Source: [Mycobacterium] zoologicum
GTDB taxonomy: Bacteria > Actinomycetota > Actinomycetes > Mycobacteriales > Mycobacteriaceae
Length of the DNA: 64,000 bases
NCBI RefSeq assembly: GCF_020172665.1
Contig: NZ_CP083985.1
Span: forward strand, 1,161,052 to 1,225,051
Direction: 5' to 3'
The notes beneath the pieces are model-generated. The model saw nothing but the letters and a program-made list of their open reading frames with translations, was not told the origin of the DNA and searched no databases. The translations under genes and the position numbers were made by a program. Shown piece after piece: positions 54,284 to 63,293 of this stretch. Within the stretch, counting starts at the first letter, position 1; every line of letters begins with the position of its first letter.

Positions 54284-54394
54284 TGCTCCAGGTTGAGCGG
54301 TGGTTTCTCCCGGGTCAACGGGGTCAGCGGAAGTTGAAAATCTCCAGTTGGCATCCGCGTGGCCGGCCGTCTCAGCGGGGGTGACCGACCGGCA

Positions 54395-54436
54395 TCATCG
54401 ATGAGAACTTGGGTGGAATTTGTCTCATCATGAGAC
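54395..54436. promoter_or_regulatory. TetR-type operator palindromes
   Basis: TCATCGATGA (54395-54404) is a perfect 10-bp palindrome and GTCTCAT-C-ATGAGAC (54422-54436) is a perfect 7-bp inverted repeat with a one-base centre. They share the TCAT/ATGA half-site and lie between the divergent P450 and TetR genes, 32 bases before the TetR start. They are likely binding sites of that regulator. Confidence 0.55.
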
Positions 54437-54467
54437 GCAGGTTCCAGCGAGGTGAGAGGCTGGGCCG

Positions 54468-55025
54468 GTGGCGCGACATGACTGGCTGGTGGGCACCGAC
54501 CGTCCCGCCGCAGCCGCCGAACGGATCTACGCCGCCGCCATCGACCTCATCGCGTCCGACGGTCTGGATGCACTGGACATTGACGTTCTGGCCGCCCGCG
54601 TCCACTGCTCGCGGGCCACCATCTACCGACATGCGGGCGGCAAATCCGAGATCCGCGACGCCGTGGTGGCCCGCGCCGCGCAGCACATTATCGAGACCGT
54701 GCGGGATACGGTCGCCGGCCAAACCGGCGCCGAGCGGGTGGTCACCGCGATCTCGACCGCCCTGCAGCGAATCCGCACGGACCCGTTGCGGAAGGTGATC
54801 ATCGGCCCGCTGCGGGGCACGCAGGAGATGACCTGGATGGCGGCGTCCCCGATGCTGGCCGGATTCGCCCGTGATCTGAGCGGCCTGACCGGGGAAGACC
54901 CGCTGGCAGCCCAGTGGGTCGTGCGGGTGGTGCTGTCGCTGTTGTGCTGGCCGGTCGAGGACGCCGAGGCAGAGCGGCAGATTCTGGAGCGCTTCGTGGC
55001 CCCGGCGTTCGACACGAAAAGTTGA
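54468..55025 (+). CDS. TetR-family transcriptional regulator
   Basis: This 185-aa regulator has an N-terminal helix-turn-helix (AAERIYAAAIDLIASDGLDALDIDVLAARVHCSRATIYRHAGGKSEIRDAV) and a C-terminal ligand/dimer region. It starts at a GTG. It is divergent from the P450, and palindromic sites in the intergenic region suggest it controls both genes; such pairs are often repressor and target. Its end is 41 bases before the DUF3556 gene, which has a separate KstR-type box. Confidence 0.88.
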   Translation: MARHDWLVGTDRPAAAAERIYAAAIDLIASDGLDALDIDVLAARVHCSRATIYRHAGGKSEIRDAVVARAAQHIIETVRDTVAGQTGAERVVTAISTALQRIRTDPLRKVIIGPLRGTQEMTWMAASPMLAGFARDLSGLTGEDPLAAQWVVRVVLSLLCWPVEDAEAERQILERFVAPAFDTKS

Positions 55026-55041
55026 TCGCGACCCGAACTTC

Positions 55042-55055
55042 TAGAACGCGTTCTA
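55042..55055. promoter_or_regulatory. KstR-type operator before the DUF3556 gene
   Basis: TAGAACGCGTTCTA is a perfect 14-bp palindrome that matches the KstR consensus TnnAACnnGTTnnA at all fixed positions. It lies 12 bases before the ATG of the DUF3556 gene. It suggests cholesterol-responsive control. Operator overlap with the promoter is inferred. Confidence 0.7.
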
Positions 55056-55066
55056 ATCTGACCGGC

Positions 55067-56800
55067 ATGGGATTTCTCAAGCAGGACACCCCGCAGATCG
55101 ACTTTGAGGAATGGAGCAAGGGCACCCGCGCCGAGAGGATCAAGCCGATGGCGCGGCACTGGGCCGAGGTCGGTTTCGGTACCCCGGTTTTGCTGCACCT
55201 GTTCTACGTCGTCAAGATCGCGCTCTACGTCCTGGGCGCGTGGCTGATCTGCCTGACTACTGCCGGTATCGGAGATCTTGCTGGCTTCGCCAGCGTCGCG
55301 CACTGGTACGCCGAGCCCATCGTGTTCGAGAAGGTCGTGCTGTACACGATGTTGTTCGAGGTGGTCGGCCTCGGTTGCGGGTTCGGCCCGCTGAACAACC
55401 GGTTCTTCCCGCCGATGGGCTCGATCCTGTACTGGTTGCGGCCCAACACCATCCGGCTGCCACCCTGGCCGCGCCGGATACCGCTGACCGCGGGCGACCG
55501 GCGCACGCCGTTCGATGCCCTGCTGTACGGGGCGTTGCTGGTGCTGTTGGTGGTCGCGCTGTTCTCCGACGGCACCGGGCCGGTCCCCGGGCTGGGGACG
55601 ACGATCGGGGTGTTACCGGTCTGGCAGATCTGGGCGGTGCTGGGCGTGCTGGCGGTGCTGGGGCTGCGCGACAAGGTCATCTTCCTGGCCGCCCGCGGAG
55701 AGGTGTACGGATCCTTCACAGTCGCATTCCTGTTCGCCGGCTACGGCGTGGACATGATCGTGGCCGCCAAGCTGGTATGCCTGGTCATCTGGATGGGTGC
55801 GGCGACGTCCAAGCTCAACAAGCACTTCCCATTCGTCATCTCGACGATGATGAGCAACAACCCGCTGTTTCGGTCACGGGCCATCAAGCGCAAGTTCTTC
55901 GAACATTTCCCGGACGACCTGCGCCCGGGCCGAGCGTCACGCTGGCTGGCACACTTTTCCACGGTGATCGAGATGGGTGTTCCGCTGGTGCTGTTCTTCA
56001 GCCACGGCGGGTGGCCCACGGCGATCGCCGCTTTCGTGATGCTGTGCTTCCACTTCGGCATCCTGTCGGCGATTCCGATGGGGGTGCCGCTGGAGTGGAA
56101 CGTCTTCATGATGTTCTCCGTGCTGGCGTTGTTCGTCGGCCACTCCGGAGTGGGGCTGGGAGATCTGACGACGCCACTGCCGATCGCGCTGTTCGTCGTC
56201 GTCGCCGGAACCGTCGCACTCGGAAACCTGTTCCCGCGCAAGGTGTCCTTCCTGCCGGGGATGCGCTACTACGCCGGCAACTGGGACACCACGCTGTGGT
56301 GTATCAAGCCGTCCGCCGACGCCAAGATCGCCCGCAACATCGTGGCGATCGCCAGCATGCCCGCCGCTCAACTGGAGAAGTTCTACGGCAGCAAGGAAGC
56401 CGCGCAGATCCCGATGTACATGGGATATGCGTTCCGCGCCTTCAACACTCACGGCCGGGCGCTGTTCACCTTGGCACACCGGGCGATGGCCGATCGCAAT
56501 GAGGACGACTACGTCCTGACCGACGGTGAACGGATCACCAGCACGGCGATCGGCTGGAATTTCGGTGACGGGCACTTCAGCAACGAGCAGTTGATCGCCG
56601 CCCTGCAGCGGCGCTGCGGATTCGAGCCGGGGGAGGTGCGGGTGGTGATCCTCGACGCGCAGCCGATCCACCGGCAGACCCAGAGCTACCGGTTGGTGGA
56701 CGCCGCCACCGGTGAGTTCGAGCGCGGCTACGTCAACGTGGCCGACATGGCCTCCCGCCAGCCGTGGGACGACGACCTGCCGGTACATCCGCAGGTGTGA
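55067..56800 (+). CDS. DUF3556 multi-pass membrane protein
   Basis: This 577-aa protein has about ten membrane segments in residues ~45-390 and a C-terminal soluble region (HRAMADRNEDDYVLTDGERITSTAIGWNFGDGHFSNEQLIAAL). Motifs such as PFDALLYGALLVLLVV, HFPFVISTMMSNNPLFRS and MGVPLEWNVFMMFS are typical of the actinobacterial DUF3556 family. The function is unknown. A perfect KstR-type box immediately upstream implies a role in sterol or lipid uptake or modification, by context. The ATG at 55067 is chosen because it begins the conserved MGFLKQDTPQIDFEEWSKG. Confidence 0.85.
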   Translation: MGFLKQDTPQIDFEEWSKGTRAERIKPMARHWAEVGFGTPVLLHLFYVVKIALYVLGAWLICLTTAGIGDLAGFASVAHWYAEPIVFEKVVLYTMLFEVVGLGCGFGPLNNRFFPPMGSILYWLRPNTIRLPPWPRRIPLTAGDRRTPFDALLYGALLVLLVVALFSDGTGPVPGLGTTIGVLPVWQIWAVLGVLAVLGLRDKVIFLAARGEVYGSFTVAFLFAGYGVDMIVAAKLVCLVIWMGAATSKLNKHFPFVISTMMSNNPLFRSRAIKRKFFEHFPDDLRPGRASRWLAHFSTVIEMGVPLVLFFSHGGWPTAIAAFVMLCFHFGILSAIPMGVPLEWNVFMMFSVLALFVGHSGVGLGDLTTPLPIALFVVVAGTVALGNLFPRKVSFLPGMRYYAGNWDTTLWCIKPSADAKIARNIVAIASMPAAQLEKFYGSKEAAQIPMYMGYAFRAFNTHGRALFTLAHRAMADRNEDDYVLTDGERITSTAIGWNFGDGHFSNEQLIAALQRRCGFEPGEVRVVILDAQPIHRQTQSYRLVDAATGEFERGYVNVADMASRQPWDDDLPVHPQV

Positions 56801-56807
56801 CCCAGAT

Positions 56808-56824
56808 AACTGGTCCAACCAGTT
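56808..56824. promoter_or_regulatory. GntR/FadR-type operator
   Basis: AACTGGT-CCA-ACCAGTT is a perfect 7-bp inverted repeat with a 3-base centre, followed by a further half-site TGACCAGT. It resembles the FadR-type CTGGTC..GACCAG site. It lies 34 bases before the GntR gene and is probably bound by it for autoregulation. Confidence 0.55.
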
Positions 56825-56858
56825 GACCAGTGGGGTTCGGTGCCCGATCATGTAGCCC

Positions 56859-57566
56859 ATGGATCTTGCGCCCATCGCCCGCACCGCAGTCTCCGACACG
56901 ATCTTCGGGCGCCTTGTCGAAGAGATCCTGACCGGACGCCTGCCGGCCGGTGAGCCACTCCCGTCGGAGCGCGAACTGTCGCTGACGCTGCAGGTCAACC
57001 GGCACGCGGTTCGCGAAGCGCTCAAGCGGCTGCAACAGGCCGGACTGGTGCGGATCAGCCACGGCGGCAAGACCCGGGTGTTGAACTGGCGAACCAGCGC
57101 CGGCCTGGATGCCCTGACCGGGCTGGCTGCCGCCGGGGTGATCCCGACACAGCAGATCATCGGCGATGTCGCGGTGATGCGGCGCTCGATCGCCGCGGAT
57201 GCCGCACGCCTGTGCGCGCGGGGCGCCTCGCCCGAGCAGCGCGCCGCGATCACCACCGCCGCCGCGGCCTATCCGGCATCCGGGGAACTGGAGCTGGTGC
57301 TGGAGGCCGATCTGACGTTTTGGATCGCCGTCATCGACGGGTCGGGCAACATCGCCTACCGGCTGGCTCTGAACACCCTGACCGCCGCTTTCGAGGACAT
57401 GGGACGCGAGGCGATCTACGCGCTGGGCGCCGCCGAATTCGCCGACCGCAGCGCGCACCTCGATCTCGCCGCCGCCATCGCAGCCGCCGACGAAGACACC
57501 GCCTACCGCCTCGCCGAAGAGTTGCTGACGCGATTCGTCAACGCATGCCAGAACTGGGAGAGGTAG
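56859..57566 (+). CDS. GntR-family regulator, FadR subgroup
   Basis: This 235-aa regulator has a winged helix-turn-helix (DTIFGRLVEEILTGRLPAGEPLPSERELSLTLQVNRHAVREALKRLQQAGLV) and a helical C-terminal FCD-type domain with His/Asp residues (DLTFWIAVIDGSGN, DRSAHLDLAAAIAA). FadR-subgroup regulators sense acyl-CoA or organic acids. A FadR-type palindrome sits just upstream. The gene is followed by a sterol desaturase-like gene 5 bases away, which it probably controls. Confidence 0.88.
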   Translation: MDLAPIARTAVSDTIFGRLVEEILTGRLPAGEPLPSERELSLTLQVNRHAVREALKRLQQAGLVRISHGGKTRVLNWRTSAGLDALTGLAAAGVIPTQQIIGDVAVMRRSIAADAARLCARGASPEQRAAITTAAAAYPASGELELVLEADLTFWIAVIDGSGNIAYRLALNTLTAAFEDMGREAIYALGAAEFADRSAHLDLAAAIAAADEDTAYRLAEELLTRFVNACQNWER

Positions 57567-57571
57567 CCGCC

Positions 57572-58399
57572 GTGTTCGACCTGATCCAGCACGCGATCCC
57601 GGTCTTCATCCTCTGCCTGGTCCTGGAAGCCGTCTCCTTCGCGGTGCTGCCCGACGACGACGAGCGCGGCTACGAATTGCGCGACACCCGCACCAGCCTG
57701 GCGATGGGCATCGGCAACGTGATCATCAACGTCGGCTGGAAACTGGCGGCGCTGGCCGCCTACGGTGCGGCCTACCTGCTGGCGCCGGTTCACCTGCCGG
57801 CGAGCAATCCGCTGACCTGGATCGCGCTGTTCTTCGCCGACGACTTGGCCTACTACTGGTATCACCGCACTCACCACACCATCCGGGTGTTCTGGGCCAG
57901 TCACGTGGTGCACCACTCCAGCCAGCACTACAACCTGTCCACCGCACTGCGTCAGACCTGGACGCCGTTCACCGCGGTCCCGTTCTGGATCCTGCTGGGC
58001 TTCGCCGGGTTCGCCCCGTGGATGATCCTGCTGCAGCAGTCCGTCAGCCTGCTCTACCAGTTCTTCATCCACACCGAGCGAGTCGGAAAGCTCTGGCGGC
58101 CCATCGAATTGATCTTCAACACCCCGTCGCACCACCGGGTGCATCACGGGTCCAACCCGCAGTATCTCGACACCAACTACGGCGGCATCCTCATCGTGTG
58201 GGACCGCTTGTTCGGAACCTTCGAGCCGGAGCGCGAGCGGGTCGTCTACGGGCTGACCAAGAACATCGAGACGTTCAATCCGGTGCGGGTGGCCACCCAC
58301 GAGTACGTCTCGATCTGGCGAGACGTCAAGACCGCCCGCAGCCGACAAGCCGTGTGGGGCCACCTGTTTCGCGGCCCGGGGTGGGAACCGGCCGGTTAA
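57572..58399 (+). CDS. Sterol desaturase / fatty-acid hydroxylase family protein
   Basis: This 275-aa membrane-bound di-iron enzyme has about four membrane segments and the histidine boxes HRTHHT, HVVHHSSQHYN and HHRVHHGSN. Members oxidise sterols, carotenoids or alkyl chains with O2. The GTG at 57572 has a GGGAGAGG ribosome site 8 bases upstream; an ATG at 57545 inside the GntR gene is less likely. It follows the GntR gene by 5 bases (translationally linked). Its end overlaps the convergent enoyl-CoA hydratase by 4 bases. Confidence 0.88.
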   Translation: MFDLIQHAIPVFILCLVLEAVSFAVLPDDDERGYELRDTRTSLAMGIGNVIINVGWKLAALAAYGAAYLLAPVHLPASNPLTWIALFFADDLAYYWYHRTHHTIRVFWASHVVHHSSQHYNLSTALRQTWTPFTAVPFWILLGFAGFAPWMILLQQSVSLLYQFFIHTERVGKLWRPIELIFNTPSHHRVHHGSNPQYLDTNYGGILIVWDRLFGTFEPERERVVYGLTKNIETFNPVRVATHEYVSIWRDVKTARSRQAVWGHLFRGPGWEPAG

Positions 58400-59274
58400 C
58401 TGCGCGGCACCCATTCGTCGTAGAACGGCGGCATCGCCGAAGCCCGCGAGGTGAACTGCGCCTCACGCTTCTCCAGGAACGCCCGCACCCCGTCGGCGCC
58501 GTCGCCGATGCTGGTGTAGAACATCGCCAGCGAATCCACCCGGTGCGCCTCGATCGGGTCGGGTTGGGCGGAGTTGCGGTAAAGCATCTGGCGGATCAGC
58601 GCGAACGACACCGGCGAGCGGCCCTTGGTCCAGGCGTCGGCGAGCACACGCGCCTCGCTCAGCAGCACCTCGGGTTGATAAACCGCCTGCGCCAGGCCGC
58701 AATTCCGTGCGGCCTCGGCGTCGAGGATGTCGGCGCGGTAGAGCAAGTCCAAAGCCGTTGGCATGCCGACGATGCGGGGCAGGAACCACGTCGAGCAGGC
58801 CTCCGGGGTGATACCCAGCTTGCCGAACACCAGCCCGAACCGCGCGTTGGTGGAGAACAGCCGGGCATCCATCGCCAGCGTCATGGTGGCGCCGATCCCG
58901 ACCGCGGGGCCGTTGACCGCGGCGATCACCGGCTTGCGGCAGTTGTAGATCGCCAGCGTCACCCGCCCGCCGGTGTCGCGCACCCGGGCCAGCTCGGGAT
59001 TGTCGAGGTCGGCCATGTCGGCCAGCGCCGGCGATTTGGACTCGTCGAGCCCGAAGACGTTGCCGTCACTCGACAGGTCCATCCCGGCACAGAACGCCCG
59101 CCCCGAGCCGGTGACGATCACCGCCCGGACCGCGTCGTCGTCATTGACCTCGACGAAGGTGCGTTCCAGCTCGTCGGCCATCTCCACGGTGAACGCGTTG
59201 AGATTGTCCGGCCGGTCCAGGTAGAGGGTGAGGATGCCGTCCTCGACGTCGTGGCGCAGCGCGTTGAAGGTCAT
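58396..59274 (-). CDS. Enoyl-CoA hydratase/isomerase (crotonase) family
   Basis: This 292-aa crotonase superfamily enzyme has the oxyanion-hole segment GSGRAFCAGMDLSS, the IAAVNGPAVGIGATMTLAMDARL block, and GLVFGKLGITPEACSTWFLPRIVG (Glu near residue 160). Enzymes of this type hydrate or isomerise enoyl-CoA in beta-oxidation. It is the intact copy of a gene whose damaged second copy lies at 63543-63733, beyond the P-type ATPase. It is 27 bases downstream of that ATPase on the same strand and may be transcribed with it. Confidence 0.9.
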   Translation of the reverse strand: MTFNALRHDVEDGILTLYLDRPDNLNAFTVEMADELERTFVEVNDDDAVRAVIVTGSGRAFCAGMDLSSDGNVFGLDESKSPALADMADLDNPELARVRDTGGRVTLAIYNCRKPVIAAVNGPAVGIGATMTLAMDARLFSTNARFGLVFGKLGITPEACSTWFLPRIVGMPTALDLLYRADILDAEAARNCGLAQAVYQPEVLLSEARVLADAWTKGRSPVSFALIRQMLYRNSAQPDPIEAHRVDSLAMFYTSIGDGADGVRAFLEKREAQFTSRASAMPPFYDEWVPRS

Positions 59275-59301
59275 CAGCCGAGGTTAGTTGTACCCATCCG
59301 A

Positions 59302-62300
59302 TCAGTCCGCCTCGGGACGCGACAGGAAGCGCGGCGCGATGCCCGCCGCGGTGATCGCCACCGCGGCCGATCCCAGCGCCTGCGCCCAGCCGATCGGACC
59401 CAGCGGCGTGCATCCCATGAACTGGCTGACGCCGGGGATGCTGATCAGCAGGGTCATCGCCGCGAAAGACCCGCCCGCGGTAGCCACCAGCACCGGCGAA
59501 CGCGACTCCAACAGGGTCTGGCCCAACTGGGTGGTCACCAGCGCAACCAGCGCCACCGTCGAGGCGCGCCGGGGAAAGCCGGTGGCTCGGGCCATCAACC
59601 ACGCCGCCAGGGTCGCCGCGGCCGTCGTCGTGCCGCGCAGCGCCACCGCGCGCAGCAGCGCCTGCTCGTCGGGCCCGCGCCCCCCGAAGGGCATGGGGCG
59701 ACGGGGTTGGCTGATCGCCAGCGCGGTGGCCGGGAACGCATCGGTCACGATGTTGACCAGCAGCAGCTGCCGGGTGCTCAACGGTGCCTGCCCGGTCAGC
59801 GCGCTGCCGATGATCGCAAACAGGGCGCCGCTGGCGTTGCCGCCGAGCAGCACCGCCACCGCTGCCTGCACCCGCTGCCACAGTTGGCTGCCCTCGTTGA
59901 GGGCGTCCAACAGGGTCTCGATACGGCCGTCGAGCAGCACCACGTCGGCGGCGGTGTGGGCGGCGTCGCTGCCCTGGGCGACGATCCCGATCCCGACGGT
60001 GGCGGCCCGGATGGCGGCGGCGTCGTTGGCGCCGTCGCCGACCATTGCCGATACCCTGCCGCTGCGCTCCAGCGCCTGCACCACCTGCACCTTGTTCGCC
60101 GGTGACATCCGGGCGAACACCACCCGCTCGGCCACGGCGCGCTCCTGCTCCTTACCCGACAGCGTCTCCCACTCCGAGCCGGTGATGACCTGCTCGGCGG
60201 TGATATTCAAGCCCATATTGCGCGCGATCGCACGGCCGGTGGTCGGGTGATCGCCGGTGATCATCCGAACCGGTACCTGCCGGCGATCCAGCTCGGCCAG
60301 CAGGCCGGCCGACCCGGCGCGCGGGGTGTCGGAGATGCCGACGAATCCGACCAGGGTCAAACCGTCGGCGCACTGCTGGGCCATGGCTGCAAGCTGGGCC
60401 TCGGGATCGTCGGGATCGGCCGAAAGCGAGTGCAGTTCAGCGGGGCTCAGCTCACGGCGTGCCACCGCGAGCACCCGCAGGCCTTCGTCGGCCAGCTGCT
60501 CCACCACGTCGTCGATGTCGGCCGGGACGTCCGCGCAGGCGGAGAGCACCACCTCCGGTGCCCCCTTGATGGTCAGTTCGGTGCCGAACACCGATGCCGC
60601 GAACGGCCGCCCGGAGCGGAACGGCAGATGGGCATCGGCGGCCGCCGATACGACGGCGTGGGGCACCGCTTCTGCGGCCGCTACGATCGCCGCATCGGTG
60701 GCGTCGACATGGCTCTGCCCCGTGGCCGACGCTGTCGCGCGCCGCGCGCAACGCAGCACCTCGTCGCGGGAATGACCGGATGCCGTCCGCACCTCGGTGA
60801 CCCGCAACCGGTTCTCGCTCAGCGTGCCGGTCTTGTCGAAGCACACCACGTCGACCCGGCCCAGGGCCTCCACGGAGCGGGGCACCCGCACCAGCACACC
60901 GGATTTGGTGAGACGCTGCGCCGAGGCGTGCTGAGCCAGCGTCGCCACCACCGGCATGCCTTCGGGGACGGCGGCGACGGCCACCGAAACACCGTTGGCC
61001 ACCGCCTGCTGCAGCCGGGTGGCTCGCAACACCCCGAGCACGCTGACCAGACCGCCGGCCATCAGACTCAGCGGCCAGGTCCGGGTGGTGATCTGTCCGA
61101 GCTGATGGGTCAGGCCGATATCGCCGTGCCGGCTGGTGACCAGGTCGGCGGCGCGCCGCACCTCGGTGTCGGGGCCCACCGCGGTCACCAACGCCAGACC
61201 GGTCCCGGACGCCACTGTGGTGCCCGCGAACAGCATGCAGCGACGCTCGGCCAGCTCTGCGCCCGGGGTGGCGTCAACCTGCTTGGCCACTGGCAGTGAC
61301 TCACCGGTCAGCGACGCCTCGTCGACCTCCAGCTTCTCCTGCTCGATCACGCGGGCGTCGGCCGGCACCACGTCGTCGGGTCCCACCTCGATCAGATCGC
61401 CACGCTGCAACTGGTCGGGGAGCACCTGAACACGTTCGCGGGTGCCGTCGGGCCGGATCGTCACCTTCCAGGCGGGCGGGATCTGCTCGGCCAGTAGCCG
61501 ATCCAGTCGCAGCTCGGCACTCAACCGTTGACCGGCCGCCAGGACGGCGTTGCTGGCCAGGACAGAGCCGACCATGAGCGCGTCGATTGGTGCGCCCAGC
61601 AGCGCGGTGGCGGTGGCACCCAGTCCGAGGACGGGCGTCAGCGGGTCGGACAGTTCGTCACGCACCGCGTCGAGGAACTGCCAGATCACGTGCCGCTGGG
61701 CGGTGCGGGCGTCCGGTGCGAAGTCGGGCTGCGACGGCGAGGCCAAGGCGGAACGCACCTGTTCGACCGACATGGCATGCCATTCGTCGACGGGCACCGG
61801 CCGGGGCAGCGGCGCCGCGATCACTTGGCGGGCCGACCAGTAGCCGGACACCAGACCCACGGCCGCGCCCAGCGCGACCGGTTCGGGACCGCGTCCTCGC
61901 ACCGTGGGAATGAGCAGCATCGAACCCAATGCCGAAGCGCCGGTGGATAATGCGATACCAAGGCGGGTGGCCGCCTGGGCTGCGGGCAGGGCATGCAGTA
62001 CCCGCCATACCCCGGACAGGTCATCGACGATCAGGTCGGCATCCAGCGGCTGCTGCTCGCTGTCGTCGGGCAGGATGCCGACCCCGAGGTCGGCTGCCGA
62101 CAGTGCCTGGGCGGCCGTCGAGGAGATCACCGCGACGGTGTGGCCTTCCTGTTGGTAGTCGCGCACCGCGTCGAGCAGCGCGTCGTCGATCGAATCGCCT
62201 GTCATTGAAGCGATTTCGTCGAATGCGGGCCGCAGCACTCCCAGGCCGGTGGAGTCGTCCACGGTCACTGTTCGCACCTGGGCGCGCTGTGTCTCAGCGA

Positions 62301-63252
62301 GTGTCGCGGCCGCCAGCGGATGCGGCGCCGGAGCAAACAGTGCCTCGGTGCCGGGGCGGCCGGTGACGCGATGCCAACCCGGCCGCAGGTCGCCTTCCGC
62401 GAGCATCGCCCGGGCGCTCTCCCAGGCGGTCAGATCCTTCTCGTCGGTGCCGCGAAGCCGCGCCAAGCGCAACGAGTCGGTCCGCAGCACCCGCGGATCG
62501 AGGATCACCACATCGATCCGGTCCAGCCGGCGCAGGCTGCCAGGGTCGACCTGCAGCGCCTCATCGTTATTGGCCAGCCCGCGGCCCAGCGTCGCCGCGA
62601 ACGATTCGTGAGTGGCTCGGGTCGCTTTGGGCACCGCGACCAATGCGGCATTGCCGGCCAGCTCGGGGTCGCGACTGGTCGCGGCGACGACGGCTGCACC
62701 GATCGCTTGAATCCAGGTCCCGCGTTGTAGGTGTTGGTCGACCGGGCTCTCCGGGGAGTCCGCCGTGCGCTGGGCCGATCGGGCACCCGGGCGGGCCAGC
62801 TCCGGCTCGCGACGCGCCCAGGACCGGGCGTCAGCGCGCGCTTCGATGGCCCTGATGGTGTTGATCGCCAGGTCCACCGCCAGCATCGACGGCGCCGCAC
62901 CGAGTGCGTTGACGGCGGTGGTCGCCATTCCCAATGCAGTGGCGGTGGCGCGCTCGCCGATTCGTTCCTCCAGCAGGCGGCGCAGTTGTGGCTGGTGGTC
63001 CAGGGTGATTACAGCGCCCTGGAGAGTGGAGGGCAACCGGCGAAAACGCAGAACGCGACTGGCAACTGCGATACCCAGGCCGACGGCGTTGATGCCGGCC
63101 ATCGCGGCACTGCTGACCGCTATCAAACCATCGCCGGGTTCGGGGGCCGGGCGAAGGTGCCGCCGTGAGCGGTCAGCTTCCGCCGGTGGGTCGGCAACCA
63201 CGTCATAGCCCGGTTCGGCATCGTCGATCAGGGCGGGTATCGAGGGGGGCAT
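59302..63252 (-). CDS. Large CtpI-like P-type cation ATPase
   Basis: This 1316-aa P-type ATPase has the phosphorylation motif CFDKTGTLSEN, the actuator TGESLPVAK, the VGDGANDAAAIRAA hinge, and a PEGMPVVAT motif in the ion-binding transmembrane helix, as in Ca/Mg-type (P2) pumps. A long N-terminal region of ~500 residues includes extra helices and a degenerate HAD-like segment, as in M. tuberculosis CtpI (about 1630 aa). This protein starts about 300 residues later than CtpI. The ATG at 63252 has an AAGGAG ribosome site 4-5 bases upstream. The ion is unknown. Confidence 0.88.
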   Translation of the reverse strand: MPPSIPALIDDAEPGYDVVADPPAEADRSRRHLRPAPEPGDGLIAVSSAAMAGINAVGLGIAVASRVLRFRRLPSTLQGAVITLDHQPQLRRLLEERIGERATATALGMATTAVNALGAAPSMLAVDLAINTIRAIEARADARSWARREPELARPGARSAQRTADSPESPVDQHLQRGTWIQAIGAAVVAATSRDPELAGNAALVAVPKATRATHESFAATLGRGLANNDEALQVDPGSLRRLDRIDVVILDPRVLRTDSLRLARLRGTDEKDLTAWESARAMLAEGDLRPGWHRVTGRPGTEALFAPAPHPLAAATLAETQRAQVRTVTVDDSTGLGVLRPAFDEIASMTGDSIDDALLDAVRDYQQEGHTVAVISSTAAQALSAADLGVGILPDDSEQQPLDADLIVDDLSGVWRVLHALPAAQAATRLGIALSTGASALGSMLLIPTVRGRGPEPVALGAAVGLVSGYWSARQVIAAPLPRPVPVDEWHAMSVEQVRSALASPSQPDFAPDARTAQRHVIWQFLDAVRDELSDPLTPVLGLGATATALLGAPIDALMVGSVLASNAVLAAGQRLSAELRLDRLLAEQIPPAWKVTIRPDGTRERVQVLPDQLQRGDLIEVGPDDVVPADARVIEQEKLEVDEASLTGESLPVAKQVDATPGAELAERRCMLFAGTTVASGTGLALVTAVGPDTEVRRAADLVTSRHGDIGLTHQLGQITTRTWPLSLMAGGLVSVLGVLRATRLQQAVANGVSVAVAAVPEGMPVVATLAQHASAQRLTKSGVLVRVPRSVEALGRVDVVCFDKTGTLSENRLRVTEVRTASGHSRDEVLRCARRATASATGQSHVDATDAAIVAAAEAVPHAVVSAAADAHLPFRSGRPFAASVFGTELTIKGAPEVVLSACADVPADIDDVVEQLADEGLRVLAVARRELSPAELHSLSADPDDPEAQLAAMAQQCADGLTLVGFVGISDTPRAGSAGLLAELDRRQVPVRMITGDHPTTGRAIARNMGLNITAEQVITGSEWETLSGKEQERAVAERVVFARMSPANKVQVVQALERSGRVSAMVGDGANDAAAIRAATVGIGIVAQGSDAAHTAADVVLLDGRIETLLDALNEGSQLWQRVQAAVAVLLGGNASGALFAIIGSALTGQAPLSTRQLLLVNIVTDAFPATALAISQPRRPMPFGGRGPDEQALLRAVALRGTTTAAATLAAWLMARATGFPRRASTVALVALVTTQLGQTLLESRSPVLVATAGGSFAAMTLLISIPGVSQFMGCTPLGPIGWAQALGSAAVAITAAGIAPRFLSRPEAD

Positions 63253-63293
63253 CGGTCTCCTTCGTTCGGCGACCGAAGTTGCGGAGAATGCCT

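Noticed and set aside
51922..59274. Secondary-metabolite cluster suggested by P450, TetR and oxidoreductases
   Set aside because: No polyketide, peptide or terpene synthase is present; the genes fit lipid or sterol catabolism better.
58018..60105. Forward frame of 695 codons over the crotonase and ATPase genes
   Set aside because: It is antisense to two genes with intact family motifs and begins inside the sterol desaturase gene in another frame.
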